From: Deinococcus sp. LM3
Lineage (GTDB): Bacteria > Deinococcota > Deinococci > Deinococcales > Deinococcaceae
Length of the DNA stretch: 64,000 nt
Reading direction: 5' to 3'
Assembly: GCF_002017875.1 (NCBI RefSeq)
Contig: NZ_MUFV01000002.1
Span: 124,001-188,000 of the forward strand
Part shown: one piece after another, positions 36,317 through 44,257 of the stretch
How the letters are laid out: each line of letters starts with the position of its first letter
Numbering within the stretch: position 1 is the stretch's first letter
The notes under the pieces: generated by a model
What the model was told of the DNA's origin: nothing
The model's database searches: none
Seen by the model: the letters and a program-made list of their open reading frames with translations, nothing else
Translations under genes and position numbers: made by a program

Positions 36317-37795
36317 TTACCCGCGCCGTGCGCGCACCCGGCGCAGGCCCGATCGCCAGAGGCCCGATCTCAAGAGGGCCAGCCGCAGTGCGTGCCCGAG
36401 CAGCAGTCCCGCCGGGAGGGTCCACAGGTCCGCCGCCCAGCCCAGCAGCCACGCGCCGGGACCGGGGGGCGGGCGGGCCGGGTCCGCCCAGCGGGCGAGC
36501 GGCGTGAACGACCCGTCCGCCGTGAGCAGCGCGCCCCGCCCCTCGCGGCCGCCGTCCGGGCCGAGCACGCCGGCCTCCAGCGGACCGGGGCGGGTCAGGA
36601 ACGCCCGCAGCTGCCAGCCGCGCCGCGCGTCCCCCAGGCGGCCCAGCGGCGCGCGGCGCTCGCGGAAGACCGGGGCGTCCGCGCTGCCCGCCACGAAATC
36701 CACCTGCCGGGTCACGGTCGCGTCGGCCGAGCCGCCGGGCGCGCGGTACCCGACCGGCAGCGCCGGGAAGCGCGCCCGGACCGTCTGCCGCCACGCGCCC
36801 AGCTGCGCCGCCGACGGCGAGCGGGCAGGGGAGAGGATCACGCCGCCCAGCCGCGCCCCAACCGAGGCGGGATTTCCCTCGGCTTCCGCGCCGAGCGCGG
36901 CGTGCAGGTCCCGCAGGCCCGCCGGGTCCAGCGCCGCGACCTGAAGGTCGAGCAGGACCGTCACGTTCCGGGCGGCGGCGGCCTCCAGCAGGACGTTCAG
37001 TGCCCGTCCGGTCTGCCCGGCGCGGCCGGTGTTCAGCGGCCCGGCCGCGCCGCCCGCCAGCGGCACGATCAGGGTGTCCAGCCCCAGTTCCGTCACGGCC
37101 GACACGTCGCGCCGCAGCGTGTCGGCCGGGCGCTGCAGCCAGTCCGGCGCGGCCCGCGCGGCGCGGTATGGGGCGGGCTGCTCGGGGGGCGGCGCGGCCG
37201 GCAGCGGTTCGTCCCGCAGGACCCGCCAGTGATGCACGCGCCAGTTGCCGTCTCCGAGTTCCATCACGACGTCCAGTTCCCGCCGGGCGACGCGCGGCGC
37301 GGCGTCCGGGTCGGGCCGGGGCGTGGCGTACGTGAAGCGGTCCGTGAACGACACGGTCGCTCCGTCCGGCGCGTAGAAGTGCAGTGTCGGCGCGTGCGCC
37401 CAGCCGACTGGCGCGGCCCCGCCCCGCGCGACGTCCTGCGCGTCCAGCAGCGCCGCGCCCTGAAACAGGTCCCGCAGCCCGCCCGGCTGCCCGGTGCCGG
37501 CCGCGAACGCCATCTCGCGCGGGCCGCGCAGGTACGCGTCCGTGATCGCCTCGCGTTCAGCGGTGGTCAGGACGCGCGGTCCCGGCTCCCGCTCCGGCGC
37601 CTGCCACGCCAGCAGCCGCGCGCCGTCCCCGAGCGGCCCGGCGCCCGTCGCGGCGTCCACTCCTCCACCGTCCGGACTTCCGCCCGTGCCGGGGAGCGGT
37701 GCGCACCCACCCAGGACCGCCCCCATGAGCAGGACAGCGCAGCTGACCAGGGCCGCGCGGCGCGCCCGCAGAAGAGGCCACGGCCGGCGCGCCAT
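36317..37795 (-). CDS. putative lipoprotein, NTF2-like plus TIM-barrel-like
   Basis: A 492-residue exported protein related to the product of 35019-36296. The N-terminus ALVSCAVLLMGAVLGGCAPL is a lipoprotein signal. An NTF2-like part (EAITDAYLRGPREMAFAAGT) is followed by a barrel-like part (GLDTLIVPLAGGAAGPLNTG, ARNVTVLLDLQVAALDPAGL, GARLGGVILSPARSPSAAQL) reminiscent of glycoside hydrolase folds, but no catalytic pair can be identified. A hydrophobic segment lies near the C-terminus (about 455-480). ATG 37795 is chosen because it gives a normal signal peptide; starts at 37837 or 37831 would add 14 or 12 residues. It converges on the operon with a 20-bp gap. Confidence 0.55.
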   Translation of the reverse strand: MARRPWPLLRARRAALVSCAVLLMGAVLGGCAPLPGTGGSPDGGGVDAATGAGPLGDGARLLAWQAPEREPGPRVLTTAEREAITDAYLRGPREMAFAAGTGQPGGLRDLFQGAALLDAQDVARGGAAPVGWAHAPTLHFYAPDGATVSFTDRFTYATPRPDPDAAPRVARRELDVVMELGDGNWRVHHWRVLRDEPLPAAPPPEQPAPYRAARAAPDWLQRPADTLRRDVSAVTELGLDTLIVPLAGGAAGPLNTGRAGQTGRALNVLLEAAAARNVTVLLDLQVAALDPAGLRDLHAALGAEAEGNPASVGARLGGVILSPARSPSAAQLGAWRQTVRARFPALPVGYRAPGGSADATVTRQVDFVAGSADAPVFRERRAPLGRLGDARRGWQLRAFLTRPGPLEAGVLGPDGGREGRGALLTADGSFTPLARWADPARPPPGPGAWLLGWAADLWTLPAGLLLGHALRLALLRSGLWRSGLRRVRARRG

Positions 37796-37978
37796 CCCCT
37801 CACCGTCCGGCACCTGCGGGCAGAAGCTCATTCCCATTCAGGAGCGACAGCCTGACCGGACAAGGCGGGCAGGCACCATTTCATAGCGCTGAAGTCAGCC
37901 GGTCTGCCCGCGGCAGAGGCGGGAGCGCCGCCCGACCGCACCACCCTGGAGTCGCCAGGTGAGCCCGCCCCAGGCACC

Positions 37979-38689
37979 TTAGGGCAGTTCCTCGGCCAGG
38001 CTTCCCCATTGCTGCCACGCTGCTTGACGTGCCAGCCGCCGCTGCACCTGCGCGGCGCGGACCAATCCGGGCCGGTACGCCGCCAGCAGCGGTTCACGCC
38101 CGGCCAACTCCAAGAGTGTCTGCGCGTCCTGCGCCTCGCCCAGCAAATTCAGCAACGTCACCAGCGCCTCCGGCGACCGCTGGCGTAATCCCAGCACCGC
38201 CCGGTACCGTTTCAGGGCTTTGCGCCAGTCATGCCACTCCTCTGCCCGCACCCGACCGTCGCGGGGCGGCACCGTCGCCTGAACGCGGGCCGCCTCGACC
38301 GCCAGGAACCGCTCCCAGCGCTTGCGGCCCGGAGCTTCCGGCAACCTGGGCACCCGTTCGGGGAGGGTGAGTTCCCCCAGCAGCTTGACGCGCCGCGCAG
38401 ACCAGGCTTGGGCGAAGGCCTGCACCTCCTCTTCCGGAACGTCCATAGTCCGCAGCGCCTGCTGGACCAACGGACCCGTGACGTCATGGTCGCGCAGCGC
38501 CGACGCTGCGCGGCGCACTTCCTGCCAGGCGCGCCGTTCCCGTTTCCGCAGTTCTCCGACCCGGGCGTGCGTTTCAGCCGTGCGCGCCAGCTTACGCAAC
38601 TGGTGAACGGCTTTTTCGTCGCCCTGCAGCGCCAGGGCGCGCAGGTCACGGTACTGACGGTGTGCTGGTACAGACCCCATGCGACCCAT
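37979..38689 (-). CDS. CHAD-domain-like protein
   Basis: A 236-residue, strongly basic, all-helical protein. VHQLRKLARTAETHAR and EEWHDWRKALKRYRAVLGLR match the paired histidine/arginine helices of CHAD domains, which bind polyphosphate. It is somewhat shorter than most CHAD proteins and lacks a CYTH partner here. Start choice is uncertain between ATG 38689 and ATG 38680. No polyphosphate enzyme gene is adjacent. Confidence 0.55.
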   Translation of the reverse strand: MGRMGSVPAHRQYRDLRALALQGDEKAVHQLRKLARTAETHARVGELRKRERRAWQEVRRAASALRDHDVTGPLVQQALRTMDVPEEEVQAFAQAWSARRVKLLGELTLPERVPRLPEAPGRKRWERFLAVEAARVQATVPPRDGRVRAEEWHDWRKALKRYRAVLGLRQRSPEALVTLLNLLGEAQDAQTLLELAGREPLLAAYRPGLVRAAQVQRRLARQAAWQQWGSLAEELP

Positions 38690-38795
38690 CCTAGTGCAGA
38701 GACTGCGGTGTCCTCACGGCCTGCGCAGGCAGGAGATTCAGATCGCCAGGCCGCAGCTGACACATTGTTGGATTTGGTCCGGCATAGTGGTCCCC

Positions 38796-39017
38796 ATGCG
38801 CATCCTGCGGTTACCGGACGAGCACCTCGCGGACCTGATCGCAGACGGCTCCACCGTCATCATAACGCTACGCTGGCACACCCGAACCCCCGCGCCCGGT
38901 GACCTAGTCCATCTCGACACGCTGGGCCACTGGCGCGTGCTGGAGATTCTGCGGCGGGAACGACCCGGTTTCGGCGCTGACCTTCGCGCCTCCCTGCTGG
39001 CGCATTCCGACGCCTGA
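38796..39017 (+). CDS. small hypothetical protein (73 aa)
   Basis: A 73-residue protein starting MRILRLPDEHLADLIADGST. The pattern with GDLVHLDTLGHWRVLEILRR suggests a small beta barrel of PUA/ASCH type, but this is a guess. A CATAGT box lies seven bases before the ATG (possible leaderless start). The gene is divergent from the CHAD-like gene and ends 11 bp before repeat copy C. Confidence 0.5.
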   Translation: MRILRLPDEHLADLIADGSTVIITLRWHTRTPAPGDLVHLDTLGHWRVLEILRRERPGFGADLRASLLAHSDA

Positions 39018-39028
39018 TCGGTCGACTC

Positions 39029-39163
39029 ATACGGACTCCGATTGAATGGGCTGCAAAGCCCGCTGGGTCCGAGCGAAGCGAGTGGGAGCAAAACGGGTTC
39101 CGGACGTGGAGCTGGCAATCCGGTGGAGTCCCGGATTGTCGGCGAAACAAACGGAACCCGTAT
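39029..39163 (+). repeat. short interspersed repeat, copy C (135 bp)
   Basis: Same orientation as copy A and nearly identical to it outside the first hairpin, where the right arm has changed (AGCCCGCTGGGT), so that stem is weakened. The second hairpin (39118-39140) is intact. It forms an inverted pair with copy D, 353 bp away. Confidence 0.85.
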
Positions 39164-39516
39164 CACATGTTTGTGAGCCGAGCAGAGCTGTGGGAACAGG
39201 AGTTCCCACGCGGCACGAGCTGCGCGCCAGGACGCTGACGACCATGGCCGTACACAGGTTTCCATCGGTCAGTACAGCAGTCTGCGCGTTTCTGTTCCCT
39301 CCGCCCCGCACCACGCGACATCCAGCTGCTCCCGCCTTCTCGTTCTTCGATCGCCAGGCGCTCGTTTCCGGGCTGTTCAGGCGGAGAAGAGCCTGTCACG
39401 GCCAGAAATCCCCTCCAAAGGGCAACGGGAAAAATGACGTGCTGACCGACGTTCCCCCTTCCCTGTGCCGTCATGACGTCATGTGGCACAGGACTCCAGC
39501 AGACGTGGAAACTCTT
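39164..39516. other. 353-bp segment between two inverted repeat copies, no gene recognised
   Basis: Open frames here continue from the repeats and have no family signature, so none is called. Two strong inverted repeats stand out: GTGGGAAC-AGGA-GTTCCCAC at 39190-39209, and at 39462-39492 CCTGTGCC...GGCACAGG enclosing the perfect 12-mer palindrome CATGACGTCATG. The second is a candidate operator or terminator. GC content is lower than in the flanking genes. Confidence 0.5.
39462..39492. promoter_or_regulatory. nested inverted repeat (possible operator or hairpin)
   Basis: Outer arms CCTGTGCC and GGCACAGG (8/8) enclose CATGACGTCATG, itself perfectly symmetric. It lies between repeat copies C and D, about 250 bp beyond the end of the leftward histidine kinase gene. 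Either a regulator-binding site or a structured RNA end is possible. Confidence 0.4.
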
Positions 39517-39651
39517 ATACGGATTCCGTTTGTTTCGCCGACAATCCGGGACTTCACCGGATTGCCAGCTCCACGTCCGGAACCCGTTTTGCTCCCACTC
39601 GCTTCGCTCGGATTGAACGGGCTTTGCAGCCCATTCAATCGGAGTCCGTAT
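39517..39651 (-). repeat. short interspersed repeat, copy D (135 bp)
   Basis: Inverted relative to copies A and C, same length, both ends intact (ATACGGATTCCGTTTG and CAATCGGAGTCCGTAT). Both hairpins are largely kept. No clear target duplication flanks it. It ends 92 bp from the stop of the histidine kinase gene. Confidence 0.85.
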
Positions 39652-39743
39652 TACTCGTAAGGCAGCACCAGACGGCCCGCCAGCATGGAAATGCTGACCT
39701 GCTGGTCTGTCTTGAAGGAGTGTCCTGTGAACACACCAGAACT

Positions 39744-40889
39744 TCAGCATTCCCGGTTGTGGACCTGCTGTCCGGCAGGCCACCGCGTGATCACCCGCAG
39801 TCCACCCGACTCTCCCGGCTCCGCGCTGATGTGACCCCCGTGCGCTTCGGTCAGGGCGCGGGCGACCGCCAGGCCCAGGCCACTGCCGCCCAGGTGCCGG
39901 GCACGGGATTCCTCAGCGCGGTAGAAGCGTCCGAACAGTTGCTCCTCGCTGCCAGGAGTGACGCCGGGGCCGTCATCACCGACCTCCAGGCGCCAGTCGC
40001 CTTCCCAGGTCAGCCAGACCGTCACCCGCGTGCGTGCGTACCGCAGGGCATTGTCGAGCAGGTTGTTCAGAACCTGACGTGCGCGGGCCGCATCAAGGAA
40101 CACAGGGGCCTCCAGGGGCAGTCGGGTTTCCAGCGTCAGAGACCGGGCCGTGGCCAGCGGCTGGAAATCAGTCACGACCTCGCGCACCAGCGCGGCGAGG
40201 TCACCATGGGCACGCAGCAGTCGGAGTTCCCCGGCGTCGGCGACCGTGAGGGTCTGGAGGTCCTCGGCCAGGCGGCCGAGCAGGGCGAGAGGCGCACGAA
40301 GCCGGGCCACTTCCTGTGGCGTGAGGGGGTACACGCCGTCGACCAGGCAGTCCACCCGGGCGTGCAGGGCGGTGATGGGTGTGCGTAACTCGTGCGCGAC
40401 GGCGGCACTCTCAAAACGGCGTTCACGCTCGGCCCGCTGAAGCTGCTCGGCCATGCTGTTCACGTCGCAGATCAGGCGGCCCAACTCGCTCACGCCTGCT
40501 CCGGCCGCGCGGGGCGCGAGCGAAACCCGCGCCGCCAGGTCTCCGGAGGCGATGCGCCGGGCCGTCGCCGCCACGTCTTCCAGTGGCCGCGAGAAGCGCC
40601 GCGCGACCGTGAAGGCGAGCAGCAGCGAGAACAGGGTCGAGAGGGTCAGCGCCGTCAGCACGGCGGGCCGGAAGTAGCGGGCCAGGGGCAGCCGGACGGT
40701 GGTGAGTTCCGCCGACACGACGGCCCGCAGCGCCCGCTGCGCCTCTGGTGGCAGGCTCCTGCTCAGTTGCAGTGCCGTCACACTCAGCAGCGTGATCTGA
40801 AGAACCGCCGTCAGCAGCACGGTCACCGTGAGGAGCAGTGCCAGCCGCGCCCACAGGCGGCGCAGCGGGGGCAGGGGCGGAGTGCTCAA
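39744..40889 (-). CDS. sensor histidine kinase
   Basis: A 381-residue two-TM kinase. TM1 is near 12-36, a short periplasmic part follows, TM2 is near 75-95, then HAMP, the dimerisation helix with the phospho-accepting His in AAVAHELRTPI, and the ATPase domain with NLLDNALRYA (N-box), VGDDGPGV (G1), FGRFYRAEES and GGSGLGLAVAR (G2). The small periplasmic loop suggests sensing of a small ligand or metal, or sensing in the membrane. It overlaps the upstream response regulator gene by 4 bp (40886-40889). The adjacent divergent copper-enzyme genes suggest a copper or redox signal; that is inference. Confidence 0.88.
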   Translation of the reverse strand: MSTPPLPPLRRLWARLALLLTVTVLLTAVLQITLLSVTALQLSRSLPPEAQRALRAVVSAELTTVRLPLARYFRPAVLTALTLSTLFSLLLAFTVARRFSRPLEDVAATARRIASGDLAARVSLAPRAAGAGVSELGRLICDVNSMAEQLQRAERERRFESAAVAHELRTPITALHARVDCLVDGVYPLTPQEVARLRAPLALLGRLAEDLQTLTVADAGELRLLRAHGDLAALVREVVTDFQPLATARSLTLETRLPLEAPVFLDAARARQVLNNLLDNALRYARTRVTVWLTWEGDWRLEVGDDGPGVTPGSEEQLFGRFYRAEESRARHLGGSGLGLAVARALTEAHGGHISAEPGESGGLRVITRWPAGQQVHNREC

Positions 40890-41563
40890 CGGTCCTTGAT
40901 GTCTTCAGCGTAGCGGTAGCCGATCCCGTGCACCGTTTCAATGCCGTGAACAGGCCCCAATTTGCGGCGCAGGTTCTTGATGTGACTGTCCACCGCCCGC
41001 TCCGAGGCGCCCTCTCCTGTCAGATGAGCGGCGAGCCGGTCACGGTTGAAGGTCCGGCCGGGGTCTCGCAGCAGGGTGCGCAGCAGGATGAATTCACTGG
41101 GAGTGAGGTCCAGGGCTGCGCCGTTCAGCCGGGCGTCATGGCGCTGGGGATCCAGGCACAGGCCCCCGTGACCGCGCAGCACCCCCGCGTGAGGGGCGGC
41201 GCGGCGCAGCACGGCGTCCACGCGCGCCACCACCTCCAGCGGGCGGAAGGGTTTGGTCACGTAGTCGTCGGCGCCCAGCCGGAAGCCGTGCAGCAGGTCG
41301 GCTTCGTACGTGCGGGCGGTCAGGATGATCACGGGCGTGCTGGCGTCTTCACGCACCAGTTGCAGCACTTCGAATCCCGAGAGGCCCGGGAGCATCACGT
41401 CCAGCAGCAGCAGGTCGGGTCGCTCGCGGTGATAGGCGGCCAGCGCCTCGGGGCCGTCCGCTGCCCGCCGGGGCCGGTAACCTGCCCGCGCCAGGTAGGC
41501 AACCAGGGCGGCGGCGATCTCGTCGTCGTCCTCCACGATCAGAATGCTCGCGTCCTGGGCCAT
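40886..41563 (-). CDS. OmpR-family response regulator
   Basis: A 225-residue regulator. The receiver domain has ILIVEDDDEIA, the phospho-acceptor Asp in LLLLDVMLPGLSG, VIILTART and VTKPFRP. The winged-helix DNA-binding domain has LDLTPSEFILLRTLLRDPGR, ASERAVDSHIKNLRRKLG and VHGIGYRYAED. ATG 41561-41563 is chosen over the longer frame to 41620 because it begins at the conserved receiver domain and a TATAGT box lies six bases upstream. It probably controls the divergent cytochrome/monooxygenase/sulfocyanin genes. Confidence 0.9.
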   Translation of the reverse strand: MAQDASILIVEDDDEIAAALVAYLARAGYRPRRAADGPEALAAYHRERPDLLLLDVMLPGLSGFEVLQLVREDASTPVIILTARTYEADLLHGFRLGADDYVTKPFRPLEVVARVDAVLRRAAPHAGVLRGHGGLCLDPQRHDARLNGAALDLTPSEFILLRTLLRDPGRTFNRDRLAAHLTGEGASERAVDSHIKNLRRKLGPVHGIETVHGIGYRYAEDIKDR

Positions 41564-41569
41564 GAGGTC

Positions 41570-41575
41570 ACTATA
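41570..41575 (-). promoter_or_regulatory. -10 box of a leaderless promoter for the regulator/kinase operon
   Basis: On the minus strand TATAGT stands six bases before the regulator ATG. The -35 region is G-rich and not consensus, as expected if an activator is needed. A partial inverted repeat, GGTCCGG-GGGG-CCGGAC, lies about 20 bp upstream of it and could be an operator. Confidence 0.5.
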
Positions 41576-41654
41576 GGTCAGCCTCACGTCCGGCCCCCCG
41601 GACCTCCACAGCTTCTCCACAGCGCTTGCCTACGCTGGACACCGAGGTGATCTC

Positions 41655-42128
41655 ATGAAGCCAACCATTCTCGCTTTCGCCCTGCTGAGCGCCGCCGCGG
41701 GTAACCTGGTGCTGGCACAGAGCACTCCGGTTTCCCCCCCGGCGCCGCAGGATCCGGTACAGAGCAGGTCAGCACAGAGCAGTCCGGGGACGGAGCGCAC
41801 ACCCGCGCCGCTGGACTTCACGCCCGGCTGGGCAGACGTGGCGCCCACCGTGGAGGCCAGTTGCGCCTCGTGCCACCGGGCGGGCGGCATCGCGCCTTTT
41901 GCACTGGAAAGTTACGAGCAGGCCCGCCCGATGGCGGCCGCCATGGCGGAAGCCGTGCGCAGCGGCCAGATGCCCCCCTGGATGCCGGGCGGGCGCACCC
42001 CACCCCTGCGCTACGAACGCAAACTCACCGACCAGGAGATCGGTGTGATCGTCGCCTGGGCAGAAGCCGGAGCCCCGCAGGAGCGAGACATGACGCCCAG
42101 CACCCCCCAGACCCCCGGTCAGCCCTGA
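41655..42128 (+). CDS. exported c-type cytochrome
   Basis: A 157-residue protein with a cleavable signal peptide (KPTILAFALLSAAAGNLVLA, cut near residue 21), a Pro/Ser-rich linker and one haem-binding motif, CASCH, in VEASCASCHRAGGIAPFALE. The candidate axial methionine is in SGQMPPWMPGG. This layout is common for small cytochromes encoded next to copper type II monooxygenases. It is the first of three genes divergent from the regulator/kinase pair and is a likely electron donor or acceptor for the enzyme encoded 57 bp downstream. Confidence 0.82.
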   Translation: MKPTILAFALLSAAAGNLVLAQSTPVSPPAPQDPVQSRSAQSSPGTERTPAPLDFTPGWADVAPTVEASCASCHRAGGIAPFALESYEQARPMAAAMAEAVRSGQMPPWMPGGRTPPLRYERKLTDQEIGVIVAWAEAGAPQERDMTPSTPQTPGQP

Positions 42129-42185
42129 ACACCCGGCCAGTCCCACCCGTTCGACCCCACCCGTTCAACCCCACGAGGCAACACC

Positions 42186-43697
42186 ATGAACAGAATGCTT
42201 CTCCTGAGCGCGGCCCTCTGCGTCAGCATCGGCGCGGGGCTGGTCCTCGCCCAGAACGCCCCAGCCCAGACTCCACCCACGCACAGCACTCACACCCAGC
42301 ACGACCATGGCGGCTCCAGTCAGGCCGCCACGGAACGGCCCCATCCCGCCAGCCAGCTCGGACAGCAGTCACCGCGTGTCCGTGAGACGGCACCTCCCCT
42401 GCGGGTGGATCTGGAGTTGACCATGCGTCAACCCTACGTTCCCAGCGAGAAGCTCAGCGACGACTACCGCTGCTTCGTGCTTGACCCAGGTCTCACGGAA
42501 GACCGTTTCTTTACCGGCTTCGAGGTCAAGCCCGGCAACCCGGAGGTCGTGCATCACGTCATCCTGAATGCCGTGCCTCCCGAGGCGATCAGTCAGATCC
42601 GCGAGCTGGACGGCCAGGACGGCCAGGACGGCTGGTCATGCTTCGGCGGTACCGGATTACAGGCGGGTCCGGGGGGCGGAATTGGCGGCATGGGCAGCCC
42701 GGGCGGCGGCCTGAAGTTAGGGAGCGGAGCGGCCAGTTTCGGCGCGCTGATGAAGTTGCAGGAACGCGGCGTGAACGTGAACGCGTTGATCAAGGCCCTG
42801 CAAGAGCACAGGGGGAACGTGCCGGTAGCCCTGGCCGCGTACCAGCAGGCGGGCGGTGACCTGACCGCACTGCTGAGCGCCCTTCAGGCAGAGGGACTGC
42901 TGGGCGCAGGCGGCCTGGGCGACGGGGCACATGCGGGAAGCGGTGACGCGATGACGGTGATCACGTCTGGGCTGGGTGACGTGTTCGGCGTGGGGTCATG
43001 GGTGCCGGGCAGCGTGCCCACCCATTTCCCCGAGAGCACCGGGAGACTGCTGAAAAAAGGCACCTTGCTGGTGATGCAGGTCCACTACAACACCCTGGCG
43101 GGCCGCGAGCCTGACCGCACCAGCGTGCAGCTTCAACTCGCCCCGGCAGGTTCGCAGCTCCAGCCGCTGACCGGCATGAGTCTGGTCGCGCCGGTCGAGA
43201 TTCCCTGCCCGGCAGGAGCCACGGGCGAGCTGTGCAACCGCGACGCCCTGATTCGCAAGAACACGGCCGAGGACGGCCCCCGCGCGGCCATGACGCCCGC
43301 CGCGCTGCTGGCCCTGTGTCAGAAGAAGCCGGAAGACTACGCCAGGCAGAACCCGAAACAGGTTGTGAGCACCTGTGACATGCGGGTACGCGAGGACGCC
43401 CTGGCGGTGGGCGTGAACTTCCACATGCATACGCTGGGCACCAGCGGGCTGCTGGAGCTCAACCCTGGTACGAACCGGGAACAGGTGCTGCTGGAGATCC
43501 CGAACTGGGACTTCCACTGGCAGGGCAGTTATTTCTACCGTGAGCCCATCACGCTGAAGAAGGGGGACACGGTACGCATCACCTGCACCTGGGACACCAC
43601 CCTCAACCCTGAACCTCGCTACATCGTCTGGGGAGAGGGCACCAGGGACGAGATGTGCCTGGGCGGCCTCACGCTGATGCCCGCCCCCAGAGAATGA
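42186..43697 (+). CDS. copper type II ascorbate-dependent-monooxygenase-like enzyme (PHM/DBH family) with inserted domain
   Basis: A 503-residue exported protein (signal peptide to about residue 23, then a His-rich linker). All six copper ligands of peptidylglycine and dopamine monooxygenases are recognisable: H123/H124 in VVHHVIL and H300 in QVHYN (first site), H413/H415 in NFHMHTLG and M490 in RDEMCLGG (second site). The spacing H124-H300 is about 110 residues longer than in PHM. The extra part (about 140-265) holds a Gly-rich stretch and a helical block (LMKLQERGVNVNALIKALQE, PVALAAYQQAGGDLTALLSA) that looks like a separate domain. Substrate unknown; the partners are likely the cytochrome upstream and the blue copper protein downstream. 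Confidence 0.8.
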   Translation: MNRMLLLSAALCVSIGAGLVLAQNAPAQTPPTHSTHTQHDHGGSSQAATERPHPASQLGQQSPRVRETAPPLRVDLELTMRQPYVPSEKLSDDYRCFVLDPGLTEDRFFTGFEVKPGNPEVVHHVILNAVPPEAISQIRELDGQDGQDGWSCFGGTGLQAGPGGGIGGMGSPGGGLKLGSGAASFGALMKLQERGVNVNALIKALQEHRGNVPVALAAYQQAGGDLTALLSALQAEGLLGAGGLGDGAHAGSGDAMTVITSGLGDVFGVGSWVPGSVPTHFPESTGRLLKKGTLLVMQVHYNTLAGREPDRTSVQLQLAPAGSQLQPLTGMSLVAPVEIPCPAGATGELCNRDALIRKNTAEDGPRAAMTPAALLALCQKKPEDYARQNPKQVVSTCDMRVREDALAVGVNFHMHTLGTSGLLELNPGTNREQVLLEIPNWDFHWQGSYFYREPITLKKGDTVRITCTWDTTLNPEPRYIVWGEGTRDEMCLGGLTLMPAPRE

Positions 43698-44257
43698 TCA
43701 TGAATAAAACCGTGAACACGCTGATCCTGCTGACGGCGGTGGGATTGGGTACTGGGGCCGCGCATGTGAACCACCCGCCCACCTCCCACGCCCCACTGCT
43801 CAGGAGCGACGCCGCGAAGAAGACGGCATCCCTGTCCCTCGTCGCAGGCAGCGACCAGAGCAACGCAGGCCTGAATTTCAACGGCAAGCACGGTGAGCAG
43901 AGTACGCTCACCGTGCCGCTGGGCTGGACGGTAGAGCTGCACTACCGCAACGCCGGAACCATGCCTCACAGCGTGGTGGTGGTGGAAGCGCCCAGCAAGG
44001 GGATGGCCCAGAAGCTGCCCCTGAAATTCAGTGAAGCGTCTGCCGCTTTCACAGGTGCCCACAGCAAGAACGTGACGGGGGGTATGGGGCGCACAGTTCC
44101 CACTGAAATGGTGAGATTCACCGCCAACAAGGCAGGCGACTACCTGATCGCGTGTGGAGTGACCGGCCACGCCATGGGGGGCCAGTACCTCAAACTGCAC
44201 GTGAACGTACAGGCGCGGGTGGCGACCCTAACGGAAGTACCCGTCACGAAGTTGTAG
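43694..44257 (+). CDS. sulfocyanin-like blue copper protein
   Basis: A 187-residue exported cupredoxin (signal segment TLILLTAVGLGTGAAHV). The type 1 copper ligands are His in TMPHSVVVVE and Cys and His in IACGVTGHAMGGQYLKL. In sulfocyanins the axial ligand is Met ten residues after the Cys; here that position is Gln, as in stellacyanins, while a Met sits three residues earlier. It probably shuttles electrons to or from the monooxygenase. ATG 43694 overlaps the upstream stop (ATGA); ATG 43700 is equally possible and shortens the protein by two residues. Confidence 0.75.
   Translation: MIMNKTVNTLILLTAVGLGTGAAHVNHPPTSHAPLLRSDAAKKTASLSLVAGSDQSNAGLNFNGKHGEQSTLTVPLGWTVELHYRNAGTMPHSVVVVEAPSKGMAQKLPLKFSEASAAFTGAHSKNVTGGMGRTVPTEMVRFTANKAGDYLIACGVTGHAMGGQYLKLHVNVQARVATLTEVPVTKL

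Noticed and set aside
39046..39660. 204-codon frame running from one repeat copy into the next
   Set aside because: Both ends are translated repeat sequence also found in non-coding copies elsewhere, so it is not a gene.
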